From Cinnamomum chago (Eukaryota > Streptophyta > Magnoliopsida > Laurales > Lauraceae): a stretch of 64,000 nucleotides of DNA. Below, piece by piece: positions 44,394-55,948 of this stretch (its first letter is position 1; each line of letters starts with the position of its first letter). The notes beneath the pieces are model-generated. The model made no database searches and had not been told where the DNA came from. It saw only the letters and a program-made list of their open reading frames with translations. The DNA lies in assembly GCA_038049695.1 (NCBI GenBank), contig CP142456.1, forward strand, positions 43,256,001 through 43,320,000. Direction: 5' to 3'. The position numbers and the translations under genes were made by a program.

Positions 44394-47300
44394 TCAGACA
44401 AAATCGACACCTTTCTTCATTAACCGAGAGAATGGACGGCACTTCCCTGATAGGTTGGAGATGAACCGTCGAATGTATGCCAATCTTCCTTGGAGCCCTT
44501 TTAATTGTCTTAGGGTTCTTGGAGATGGCATTTCTAGGATAGCCTTGACTTTGGTGGGGTCAAGCTCTATGCCAGCTTTCCGTACTATGAATCCGAGAAA
44601 CTTACCCGATGAAACACCGAAGAAGCATTTGAGGGGATTCATTCGCAGTTTGTGTTTGCGAAGTCGGAGGAAGACTTCTCGAAGATCTTTGAGATGGTCT
44701 TCTTTTCTTTTGCTTTTGACGGCGAGGTCATCGACATAACATTCGACCGTCTTGTGCTGCATATCTTGGAATATCTTCATCATAGCCCTCTGATATGTAG
44801 CGCCGGCATTCTTCAGACCGAATGGCATGACAGTGTAGCAATACACGCCAAACGGGGTCCAAAATGTTGTGTGTTTTTCATCTTCAGGATGCATCTTTAT
44901 CTGATTGTAGCCAGAGAAGCCATCCATGAATGTCATTCGCTCGAACCCACAGGTGTTGTCGATCATCACCTCCGGTATAGGGAGCGAGAATTCATCTTTT
45001 GGGCATGCATTGTTTAGGTCTCTGTAATCAATGCAGACCCTGATTTGCCCATTTTTCTTTGTCACGGGGACGATGTTGGCCAACCATTCAGGATGTTGTT
45101 CCTCACGGATGAAGCCAGCGCTTTTGAGTTTTTGAGCTTTTTGTTCAATTTTGTCCATCACGTCAGGACGGAACCTTCTTTGGCCTTGTTTGACAGGCTT
45201 GATATCTTTTTGAAGATTGAGTTTGTGGACTGCTATTTTGGGGTCTAAGCCAGGCATCTCAGCGTAAGACCATGCAAAACAATCAACGAACTCACGAAGA
45301 AACGCGATATACTCGGGTAACTCATCATCCTTTATATTCTTGCTTATGAATACAGGACGTGGGTTATCAGGTGTTCCCAAGTCTATCTTTTGAACAGAAT
45401 CTTCAGTTGGAAGGTTTGAAGGTGGTTCCTCCACAATATTTTCGGAGGCTTCCAGCCCAACAAAGCCTTCTGGAGTTCCAAAGGTATCTACAGACCACGA
45501 CTCTGCTTTTGTCCATGGGTCTTCTTGATTGGTACTTTTCTCAAGATTTGCTATGAGATGGTCCCAATCACCTGTTGAAACTAGGTCGAAGTAGGGCACT
45601 TCTTTTGGAGATGATGGTTCTTCTGGGCTAGAAAATCGTGTATCCGTATCATCGGTCAATTCCTCTTCATCATCCGAGAAATCATACCAATTGGGTGAGC
45701 TTCCTGAATCTTCGACGGGTGACTCTTCAAAGAGATATCCGGGGAGATCGATGTCTTCATTAATATGAGATGTTGAGGCTTGGTCGGCAAGACGACTTTG
45801 CAGCCTTTGTGTCAACTGTCTCAAGGGAGCGTCAGGATCATACCCCAGCCCATGTGAAGACTTTTCTATGTGGCGGTGGGGTTTCCAACCTTCCAGTTGA
45901 CTTTTGGTCAGGGTTGGTTCCAATGGCGTGATAATACCACAGCCACCTCCCAAACCGATTGGGTTCTGAGCATCGTAGCCCATTTTCTTGATGATAGCTT
46001 GTGCCATTGGACTATACAGGGATAGTTGAGGCATACCTTCATTTTGGAAAGGTTCAAGCGAAGAATTTGATGAAGAAACTCCCGCTTTATGGAAGAAGAT
46101 TGGCTTTTCTTTTGCTGATGTTGCTGGAACAACGAAGGAAGCAGATGCCGGATCTTCTATGTCAACGGTTGTCTCCATCGGAGTGAGAGCGGGCTGAACT
46201 TGTTGATCATCAGCTTGGCTTGACGATGTGTCGTCTTCTGGCTCTGAGTCCGAATCCGTGTCTTGCAAGATAGACACGAAGGAGACAACAAACTTGCCCC
46301 CAGCCTTTTGTTTTGTCTTCTTTGCTTTGATGGTGATCACCAGAGGCTTTGAAGACTTGAGGGAGACCATGAAGGGAGATTGATTATTCTCTTCGGTTTT
46401 GATAGAGGGTTTGTTTTCTTTCGGTGATTGCTGAGGAGCCTTGCCTTTGTCTTTCTGGAGATTTTCGGCAAAGGGTACTGTTCCTTCCTCCCTTTCTTCT
46501 TTTTCATCTTTGTACATCTGAGCATCTGCGAAATAGACTTCTTTGCCTTTGAAGGGCTTTTTGTCTGCAAACACTCGATGTATCAAGCCGTCATTGCCAA
46601 CGAACTTGATGCACTGATGTAAAGTCGAAGGGACAACACCATTCTCATGTATCCAGGCGCGTCCGAGAAGGATGTTGTAGCATGAAGGGGTGTTTATTGC
46701 ATAGACAGTGACCTCGGAGATAAGATCACCGATTTGCAACTTGAACTTGATTTTGCCGATCGGCCTTTGAGCGCTGCCATCATATCCAAAGATGGACACA
46801 GACGTGTGGCTCAGCTTGCTAGGCGGAATGCCCAGTTCTTCGAGTGCCGAAGTGGAGATGAGGTTGAGTGCAGAACCTGGATCAATCTGGATTCTATGTA
46901 CTGGCACCTTTTTGATGTACCCGGTGAAGTACAGGGGTCGGTTGTGCTTTGTCTCGCCTAGCAGGAGGTCTTCCTTGGTGAAGGCGATGGTTGCACTTGC
47001 TGCTTTTTGAACCGAGAGGCATTCGATGCAGGATCCCTCAGTTTTCTTCTTTTCTCCTTTTGAGGGAGTTTTTGATTTTTTGACCCTATAGTCCATTTCA
47101 ATTTGTAGGACTTGTGGGGCATGTTTGTCGACATCCGCATCCAGCATTTGTAGTTCTGAAATGAGACTATCACGAGTCTGTGGTGACATTCGTAATAAGT
47201 CTAGGATGTGCATACGTGCAGGTATGTGTTTGAAGTGCTGAATCAAGTCGTACTTGAAAGCTTCCTTGGGGCCTGCATTTTCATTATTCTTGCCACTAGG

Positions 47301-50300
47301 GGCGTTTACAGCTTGTTTTCCCGAAGGATTTACATAAGAAACAGAAGGTTGGTTGTAGTTTTTGTGGTAATCCCGGCCAGAACGGGTACCTCTACCAACT
47401 TCAAGAGCTTCTGGAGAAGGGTCTTTGTTTGGAAGATCACCCTCGAGATCGAGGGGCTGTTCCTTCTCATTTGCTGAAGATGTCTCTTTGTCAGCATTGC
47501 CATCTTCAGTAATTGTGTTGCATGGAGCACTTTCCGGGAGCAAGTCCTGAACAGCATCCAGCAACTTTCCTTCTTTATCGAATATTTTGTCGGTCCAGAC
47601 ATCACCGATGAGATCGGGCATTTGGGACCAATTGACCGGATTTTCTCTGAAGAAGATTTCACCGGCTGGAATTTCTTCAAGGTGATCAGTCGGAAGAGGT
47701 TTGAGTTCCGATGTCACTGTTCCAGGAGACGAAGCCTGAGAAGGTGTGGTTCCGGAGGAATCATCCTGAGCTATTGCATTGCAAGTAACTTTGACGGAAG
47801 ATGCCTCCAAGATGAACTGTTGGGAATCAGATTCGTCCTCAGATGTAAGGGGATCATCGATCCAACAGCTTTCTTCGTTTTCCGGGGTTACCGGAGGAGA
47901 TTCCTGTAGATTTTCAGGAACTTCCGGTGCTGGGTTGTGACGAAGCTGGTTGATGCGACCTTGTTCTTGCTCTATAGCAAGGTGCTGCAAGATCCTTGCG
48001 TATTCATCGAGATCAGGCATGGGGGCCAAATCTTCTTCTTCGTCTGCTCCTTGTGGTTCAACATGGTTGGGTTCCACTGGAGTATTTTCTTGGACAACCT
48101 CTTGGTCTTCTTCATCATCAGACCAGGATCCTTGCGGCTGTAATGGGTTATACCAGATTACTGGCATAAGATGAGATTCAGGGATCCATTCCTCGTCGGA
48201 GAGATATTCTCCTGTTTCGAGGGATTCCTCCCACTCATCGATGTCGCTAGCGGTGTCACTGGACTCGTATCCATCCATGGGGAATCCGACCACCGAGTTG
48301 CAAGAGTATGATGCCCCCTGCGTAGTTTCATCTTTGAGGTGCGGTGGCATGAAATCACCAAGAGTGAATCTTCTTGCCGCCTTTGAAGTCTTGGGAGGAG
48401 ACTCTTCTGTTGCCCCCAGTGAAGCGGTAGAGGAGGTCTCTGCCTTTTCAGTGACTTCTTGCTTTTTCAGAGCTTTCTCCTGCTGTTTGAGTTTGCGGAG
48501 TTGTCTCCTGGCTTGCCTTCGCTGTTGAGCGGTTGGCTTTGTTTTGACGACCTCCCAATTTTCATCTTCTAGGATATCGGGGTGTACCCATATGGGCTGT
48601 CCGTCTGATGTTGGATATGGAACCAACTCTTGGGACGTTTGGGTCATCTTTATCACCTTGAAGGAAGTAGTGATCTTCTCTTTTGGTGATTTTTGTTTTT
48701 GTCCACACGACACCATGTTGACGGAGGCAGACCCATAGTTCTTGTCGAAGGTGATGACTCCGTTTTTCCACATCTCATTAATCTTCTCTCTCACAACAAA
48801 GCATTGATTGAGAGGATGCGAGACCATCTGATGGTATGGACAGTACCGAGGATCGTTGGTTTTGCCAACATCGCCCGGTCTTTTGGGGTCAGGCAAGGTG
48901 AGTTTACCGTTTGTGAGAAGTGCCCCAAAAATTTCTTCAACATCTTCATCGAACGGGTATTTCTTCTCTACTCGTTCTTTGAAGGCATCAGAGAGTTCAG
49001 GCTTTTTACCTGCAGCTTTGTTTTCAGCTTTCTTTGGCGGCTGAGGAGCAGACTTGGTTTGCACATTGAGAACCTCTTTTTTCTTTGATTTTGAGGTTGC
49101 AATGGTAGTCGGCTCTTTCTTTGATGATTTCTGACTGTTGAGGTCTTTGATCACCGTTTCAGCTTCCATAGCTGCTTCCAGGAGTTCTCCCAGGTTCTTT
49201 GATTTGTTGCCGATGATCATGGAGCGGATTCTTGCTCTCATGTTGTTTCGGCAGATGTCGACTAGTGACGCTTGTGGCAGTACATCGGAGCATTTGTATG
49301 CCATTGCCTTCCACTTGTGAATGAAGTCATATGTTGACTCATTCTCTCCCTGTTTTAGGCTGCAGAGCTGAGCCATAGTAACAGGATGATCCTCACCTTT
49401 GAAGTGGGTTAGGAAGTGTGTCTCCAGCATGGCCCAATTTTGAATGGAGTCCTCCGGCAGAGTGGAGTACCAATCAAAGGCCGTACCTTTTAGGGTACTT
49501 GCAAAGAGGCGGATTTTGAGGGCATCTTGATCCGCAATAGCTCCCGTCAGGATCTTGAAATGGATGACGTGCTGTCTGGCTGAACCTTTCCCCGTATATG
49601 TTTGGAGAGTAGGTTGCTTGAATTTTGTAGGGAACGGGACCGAGTCCATCCACAAGGGATATGGTGGCTTGATCCCATGCTCCTTTAGTGTATCCTCTTC
49701 TTTTGCTTTGGCGAGGATATCGTCAACGTCCTTTTTGGTAAGGGTGCATGACTCACTGTTTTCCGCATTTTCCTCGTCGCCTTGATGGCTCGGAGGAGCT
49801 TCATTGTTTGGCGGACGTTGGATAGTGAGAAGGAGGTTTTCCATTAGGACCTCTATTCTCTGCTGTCCTTGTTCCAGCTGCTGGATGCGTGCAGCTACGT
49901 CATCATGTGGCAGAGGTTGCTCAGCATTTGTGACCAGGACGTTCATTCCTCGAGAGTTGAATGAAGATATTGTCTTGGTGACTGAGCTAGAGCTCATTCT
50001 TTTAGATGAAGAGCTCGAAGAGTGGTCACTCCGATGTCCTTGGCTTGAAGGAGCGGGAGAGTTTTTTTTATGTCTTCGTGTCCGGGAGACGCTGCGAGTC
50101 ACCGGACGCCTGACATGGATTTTTGTTGCTGACTTCTGACGTCTTCTGGTCTTGCCAACCATATGGACAGCAGCAACTTGGTCGGGTCTTTCTTTTTCGA
50201 CCCATTTTTGGGAGACCTGAAGTGCAGAATCCTGGGTTCTTTGCTTCTCTAGTCTCTTTTGTCGATATGCCGCACGGCGGCGCATACGACGAGCGATTTG

Positions 50301-51053
50301 AGCTTTGGTTAGCTCCGGCTGTGCTCTGGCAATGAAGGACGTAGTCCCTGGTGCGCAGCAGCCGAGCTTGTTTTCTTTGAAGACTGGCAGTGACAGGATC
50401 TGGACGCGGTCCTTTGCCTGTCGTAGCGAAGCTTTGAATTTGGCGAGTTCGGCTCCTGTTGAGAGGAAGGGTCGACTCGCAGGTGTACAGGCCTTGGCAG
50501 GTTCTTGCGGAGGCCTTACGATGCACGATTTGATTTTGGGCTTGTATGAGCAAGCTGGCTCGTGCTGAGTTGGTTTTGTTTGGCGGAGGGTAGGTTTCTC
50601 CTCTTTCATGTATGCGAGAGGGTAGAACCGGTTCTCCTTGAGCGGGGCCAGGTAGGCTGGCTTTGCTGATGTTTGTGACCTTCGCTGTTTGGGTGAAGGC
50701 CTTGGAGACCAAGTCTTTGAGCGGACCTGGTTTCTTGTAGGTTGAGGTTTTGCAGGAGCGCTACGGGCCTCAGGCTTCTTGATGATCGCCCTTGGTATCA
50801 CTGTAGTGATACGTTGAGGGGCGGTTCTCTGCTTCTTGGCAGGTGCGGTTTCTTCTGCGGGTAGTGGGAATGGTCCCAATGACCCGAAGACAATGGTCCG
50901 GGGAGTAGAGTCTGACCCGGTGTCTTCTGAGTTGCCGAGGGAAATGACGCTTCGGCAGCTGGCAGGGCACTTGTAAGTGCGCTTGGTTTGTTTGTCTTGG
51001 AGCATGAGCTGGTACTTGTTCTCATCAAAGGTGATGGTTAATGAAGCTGCCAT
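44394..51053 (-). pseudogene. Element D gag, protease and reverse transcriptase
   Basis: About 2220 codons open without a break, ending at a TGA (44394-44396) where the family has Trp after 'DFV'. The likely start is the ATG of 'MAASLTITFDENKY'; 17 codons upstream are also open. Residue numbers below count those codons. Residues 18-480: basic, Ser/Pro-rich extension of unknown role. About 495-650: retrotransposon gag domain ('TAFDWYSTLPEDSIQNWAML'). 755-768: degenerate zinc knuckle 'CPYHQMVSHPLNQC'. 920-1240: very acidic, disordered-looking. 1405-1495: protease with 'IDPGSALNLI' and 'ILLGRAWIH'. 1700-1760: G-patch-like ('MGYDAQNPIGLG'). 1920-2236: RT with 'RVCIDYRDLN', 'MPFGLKNAGATYQRAM' and catalytic YVDD at 2123-2126. 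Confidence 0.92.
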
Positions 51054-51470
51054 TGTTAGTTTTTGGAAAACTTCTGAAACAAGACCATATCCATTAGTAA
51101 TCACAAGAATATGGTGATCATAAATGGAAAATACTATGGTTTCGCCTCTTCAAGTCGCCCGAGGGGACATGGCCCAGCCCAAGCAACATGAGGAAGGTAG
51201 AAAAGCCATAGAGGGCACAATTGTTCTAAACGCAGGTAGGGTCAGCTCAGAATGAGCGTCCCAGTGACTGCTAGAAGCAATTGTGAACCTTAATTCAAAT
51301 TACCGAGAAGCAAAGCTCACTCAAGGTAAAATGATATAAGGTTGAGATACAAATGTGTCGGTTGCGAATACAGTAGACCCGAAAGGGCGTACTAGCACCG
51401 CTAGGCACAAATGTTGCAAATCGCATCCTTGGAAAGGACACGAGATGAGATTTTTGAAAGGTCAAGATTG

Positions 51471-51760
51471 GATTCATAGGAGAGAGCAAATGGTATTCCA
51501 ATCCGAAAATGAGCTCAACATTTCTGCGAGCTCGAAAGTCCGAAAAGGAAGGAACCAGGATTTCTCAAATGTGAATCCAAAAGTGACGGAAGTTTTTTTT
51601 TGAAAGTGTCAAGATTGGACTTTATAGAAGAGAGCAAATGGTATTCCAATCCGAAAATGAGTTCAACATTTCTGCGATCTCGAAGTCCGAAAAGGAAGGA
51701 ACCAGGATTTCTCAAATATGAATCCAAAAATGACAGAAGTTTTTTTTTTGTTCTTTTTTT
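51471..51760. repeat. Two diverged leader repeats, ~147 bp
   Basis: Units starting at 51471 and 51618 share CCGAAAATGAGTTCAACATTT and TCTGCGATCTCGAAGTCCG-like sequence with the main array at 52001-52610. They are the older, diverged part of the same array, split off by a single-copy stretch. Confidence 0.85.
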
Positions 51761-52000
51761 TTTTGAAGATTTTTTTTAAGAGTTCACATAGATCTCCAAT
51801 TCGATCTTATGAAACCTCAGTTGATAGATCAGCCCCCAGGTAAGGGTAGGTTTACTTAATGAACCCGTTTGGAGGACCCTTGCCTAGAACAGTCTAGCTG
51901 ACTCCACACTCTGGACAAGGCTTTTCTTAGATCCACTTTGGTCAAAGAACGCAATTGGTGCAACCTTAGTGGTTTTTTTTTTGAAAGATTTTTTTTTATA

Positions 52001-52610
52001 GATTCATAGAAGAGAGCGAATGGTGTTCCATTCCGAAAATGAGTTCAGCATTTCTGCGATCTTGAAGTCCGAAAAGGAAGAAGCCAAAGTTTCTCAACTT
52101 AAACCCAAAAGGGAGAAATCTGAATTTTTTTTTAAATCAATTTTTTTTTGTGGATTCATAGAAGAGAGCGAATGGTGTTCCATTCTGAAAATGAGTTCAA
52201 CATTTCTGCGATCTCGAAGTCCGAAAAGGAAGAAACCAAAGTTTCTCAACTTAAACCCAAAAGGGGGAAATCTGAATTTTTTTTAAATCAGATTTTTTTT
52301 TGTGGATTCATAGAAGAGAGTGAATGGTGTTCCATTCCGAAAATGAGTTCAACATTTCTGCGATCTCGAAGTCCGAAAAGGAAGAAACCAAAGTTTCTCA
52401 ACTTAAACCCAAAAGGGAGAAATCTGAAGTTTTTTTTTAAATCAGATTTTTTTTGTGGATTCATAGAAGAGAGCAAATGGTGTTCCATTCCGAAAATGAG
52501 TTCAACATTTCTGCGATCTCGAAGTCCGAAAAGGAAGAAGCCAAAGTTTCTCAACTGTGAATCCAAAAGGGGGAAATCTGAAATTTTTTATAAATCAGAT
52601 TTCGTTTCTT
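52001..52610. repeat. Leader tandem array, 152 bp x 4
   Basis: Units begin GATTCATAGAAGAGAG at 52001, 52153, 52305 and 52458, giving periods of 152, 152 and 153. Each ends in a T-run of 8-10. Units are nearly identical, so the array expanded recently. Confidence 0.95.
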
Positions 52611-52773
52611 TTTGAGATTTTTTTTTTAGAAACAAGAAAGACTGGAAATAAACTCAAAAGAAGAAATTTCCAAGAATCCCATCTCATGTGGTTTTTTTAG
52701 ATGCAAGATCCAACATAGGCCACCAACTAGAAGGAGCCAAAGAATCCAAACATTGTGTTCTCAAATGAACAGG

Positions 52774-52791
52774 GTCCCACCGGGTGTGCCA
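52774..52791 (-). other. Element D primer binding site
   Basis: The minus strand reads TGGCACACCCGGTGGGAC, three bases from the 5' LTR end. Position and TGG start are right for a primer site, but I cannot assign the tRNA with confidence. Confidence 0.7.
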
Positions 52792-52794
52792 ACT

Positions 52795-55761
52795 TGATGG
52801 ACCGCGCCCCTCCGTTCCTCCTCCGCTGCCATCCGCCCCGGGTCTGTCGGGGTCCGGAAGGAGGGAGAGGGAAGAAAGAAAGGCGGGTATCAACATTTTT
52901 GTGGGTATGCCAGATTTTCTTTTCTACTTGGAATTTAGAGTAGTGATCCGGAGATTCACCTTCACAAGTAGAAAGGAAATCAAACTTTTTCCTAACTTTC
53001 CATTGCACACATATTTTAAAGAAAAGAGACAAGTTTGTTTTGAATGCCGTGAGAGGCGATTTTCTTTGTTTGCCGTGAAAGGCGATTTTGGTGCCGTGAA
53101 AGGCGATTTTGCCGTGAAAGGCGGTTTACAAATCTCATCAATAATGAAAAGACAAGAAATGTGAATTTTGTGTCTCTTTAAGAAAAAAATACAATACAAT
53201 AGAAAAGAAAGAAATGGAATCTAACTTCTCATGCGATTGTGGGGGACCCGTTCAGATCGATGGTCGCGAGTCATGTATGGACTCCGCCATCGTCCTTCAG
53301 ATGAGAACTTTGATGCTTGATTTCTTGGCTTGGCTCCAACCTCAGATTTTTAGAGGATAAGGACCAAGATAAGGTCCTATATCCAGTAAAAAGCTGAGTA
53401 GACGGGCTGAAAAGCCGCATCTAGCCATGTTGGATAGAAGGAGAGGTGGCCTTGGGGGGGGGGGGGGGGGTGGCCCCCCAAGGGGCTTTGATCACCTTGT
53501 AGTGCTTGTTGTAGTAGAGTTTTCTTCAACAGAGGAGCAGAGTTGTAGAGATTTCTCCGAGGATTTTTGAATGATTTTCTGGCGATTTTTCTCTGGATCT
53601 CTAGAGCAGGAATTGCTGATGATTTCGATGCTTCTGATGCTTCTGATCCTTCTGATCCTTCTGATGATTCTAATCCCTGGAATGCTTGGAGGGGACTCCT
53701 ATTTATAGGCTTTTAGTGGCCTTTAGGAGTGGTTTATGGTCATTTATGGCAATAAAGCCAAGTTATGGGAGGAGTTACAGGTTTAATTGCTTTTTTTTTT
53801 GTAACTCCTGACCCTTGGATTTCATTGGCCAAAGGAGAGTCATGGGCATTTAGTTGCCTTTAATCTCCATTATGTTAGGAGTTTCATGACTTGAATGCCA
53901 TGATTGCTTGGACTTGTAACTCCTAAACGGAGGCTTCTGATTGGGCCGTCCAAGATAATGGGTTAATGACCGCATTAACTTGCCATAAACGGGTCATTTA
54001 ACTTCATTAATTGATTGCCCGGGTGCTTGAAGAGTCGCGGGCCGTGCCGCGTCCTTTGGGATTCTTCTTGCGATGATCACCAATGGACCCACATGCTATT
54101 TGATGTCGGATGGTGATTCAATTTCAAACATTGGTTGATGTCAGCGGGCCAGCAACATCTGTCCAGTCGATTTCGCTATCGGGCGGGCAGAAAGTGTGCT
54201 TTCTTGGACAGCCGTTTGACGATCTTGAGGCGTCCGATGATGATCTAATGATTCCAATGATGGATCCGTGATGTTGATGAAGATCGACGGATATCATGCA
54301 CAAAAAATCAGATTTTGGAAAAATCACAGGGGCCAATCAACTCGAAACGCGAAAAGTACCCGAAAAACGGGGTTTTTGGGCGAGGTCCGGGCCATGGTCA
54401 CCGGCGACCATGGGGTTTGTGCCCCATGGTCGGCCGTCTTCCGGTCGCCTTTTCTTCGCCGTTTTTCGTCCGTTTTCGCTTCTGTTTTCTCCTGCATTTT
54501 TCTTGGAATTTCCTCTCATTTATTGGCTGGATTTCCCTCAAGAAAACCTGACGAGAAGCCGTGAAAATCGGATCACAAAGTTTCCCATTTTCTGAAAAGC
54601 CGAAGACTTTGCTGTGGAAAACTGCCGATTTTTTTGTCAAGCGTCGAAACTAGGTCAAACGATGTCGGAATGACCTGAAATTCGACGTGTAGCTTCTTGA
54701 GCAGTAGACGAGACCAACCATAGGCTTTTGTTCAGGTTTTGAAGCCATTTTGGGTCCCGCAAACGCTTGACTTTGATTTCACCACGAGGGAAATGCCGAG
54801 CTTTGACTTTTGGTCAAACGATGTCCGATTGACCTGAATTTTGACGTGTGACTCCCTCATCAGTAGATAAGACCAACCATAGGCTTTCGTTTGAGTTTTG
54901 AAGCCATTTGGAGTCATGCAAACGCTTGCCTTTATTTCACCGCGAGGGAAATGCCGAGCTTTGACTTTCGGTCAAACGATGTCCGATTGACCTGAAATTT
55001 GACGTGTGACTCCCCCATCAGTAGATAAGACCAACCATAGGATTTCATTTGAGTTTTGAAGCCATTTGGAGTCATGCAAACGCTTGCCTTTATTTCACCG
55101 CGAGGGAAATGCCAAGCTTTGACTTTCGGTCAAACGATGTCCGATTGACTTGAAATTTGATGGGGAGCCTACTGGAGTCATTTTGAGATGATCCACAAGC
55201 TCCGAATTGGGTGCCATGGTCCCGGGGTGCTCCGCCGCCGGTAGGCTTTGATTTTGTTCCCGAGCATCGAAAGTGGGTCAAACGTTGTCAGAATGACCTG
55301 AAATTTGATGCGCAGCCCTTTTGAGGTATGCAGAAGCCGCCTATGTGCTCTGTTTGATGAGTGACGACCTCGGTAGTTCTCGCTACCTAAGGGCTTGATT
55401 TTGCTGCTCGAGAGTTGATGGAGGGTCAAACGGTGTCGGTTTGACTTGAAACTTGACAAGTAGCCTTTTGGAGGTATTTTGAGACCATCCGTAGGCTCTG
55501 ATCGAAGATTTGGGATCTTCGACACTGTTGCCGCCGGGAGCTGCTGCTTAGCTGTTGGAGAAGTGAAGCTAGGCCAAATGATGTCGGAATGGCCCGAAAC
55601 TTCATGTGTACCTCTCTTTTGGTTGTTTTGAATGACCTTGCAGTTTTTGTTTGATTCTGACAAGATCTGATGCTTGAAGTGGCGCCTGCCTATTTTTGGT
55701 AGGATGCGGCTCAATGTAGCTTTTGGTATGAAGAAGCAAAGTGACATTTTTGGTGTCAACA
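52795..55761 (-). repeat. Element D 5' LTR
   Basis: Pairs with 36092-39074. A TATA box (TATAAATA on the minus strand) is at 53700-53707. It has the same 148-159 bp array from about 54653 and a G-run next to C-run near 53454-53480. A 10-bp GGCAATTATG-type duplication seen in the other LTR is absent here. Confidence 0.94.
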
Positions 55762-55766
55762 CTCTA

Positions 55767-55924
55767 GGATCCTGCATAAACCGTATGACTCTCTGTGTTA
55801 GAATTAATATCCTGCAGTAAGAATAGTAGAGGTGTGAGAAGAGATGGCAAAATAAAATAAAAAAAGAAAAAGGAAAGACTAAACTAGTACTAGAATTAAA
55901 AGAAACAAACAACCGTGCTAATTG
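55767..55924 (-). other. Element A 5' leader remainder
   Basis: The part of A's leader on the LTR side of the D insertion. It is A-rich with no ORF. The leader continues at 35980-36086 on the other side of D. Confidence 0.7.
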
Positions 55925-55942
55925 TCCCCGGCAACGACGCCA
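55925..55942 (-). other. Element A primer binding site, tRNA-Asp
   Basis: The plus strand reads TCCCCGGCAACGACGCCA, which equals the 3' end of plant tRNA-Asp (TCCCCGGCAACGGCGCCA) with one G-to-A difference. It sits six bases from the 5' LTR. tRNA-Asp priming is typical of Athila elements. Confidence 0.85.
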
Positions 55943-55948
55943 AAATTA

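Larger units (their letters stand above)
51054..52773 (-). other. Element D 5' leader
   Basis: Untranslated region between the primer site and gag. It holds the tandem repeats at 51471-51760 and 52001-52610. The segments at 51054-51470 and 51760-52000 are single-copy and non-coding, and the latter has TG-rich and T-run sequence. No internal promoter could be recognised. Confidence 0.65.
36092..55761 (-). mobile_element. Element D: Tat-type Ty3/gypsy, 19.7 kb
   Basis: A very large element lying in A's 5' leader, between its primer site and gag. Target duplication CTCTA is exact (36087-36091, 55762-55766). LTRs of 2983 and 2967 bp differ by roughly 2 % by eye plus small indels. On the minus strand: 5' LTR, primer site, a 1.7-kb leader with tandem repeats, gag-pol in one frame with three stops, and a 3-kb 3' region with four tandem arrays. 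A second, archaeal-type RNase H between RNase H and integrase places it in the Tat lineage (relatives include Ogre, Retand and Grande). Confidence 0.94.

Noticed and set aside
51515-52615. Open frames across the leader repeats
   Set aside because: They follow the 152-bp repeat in both directions and end with it.
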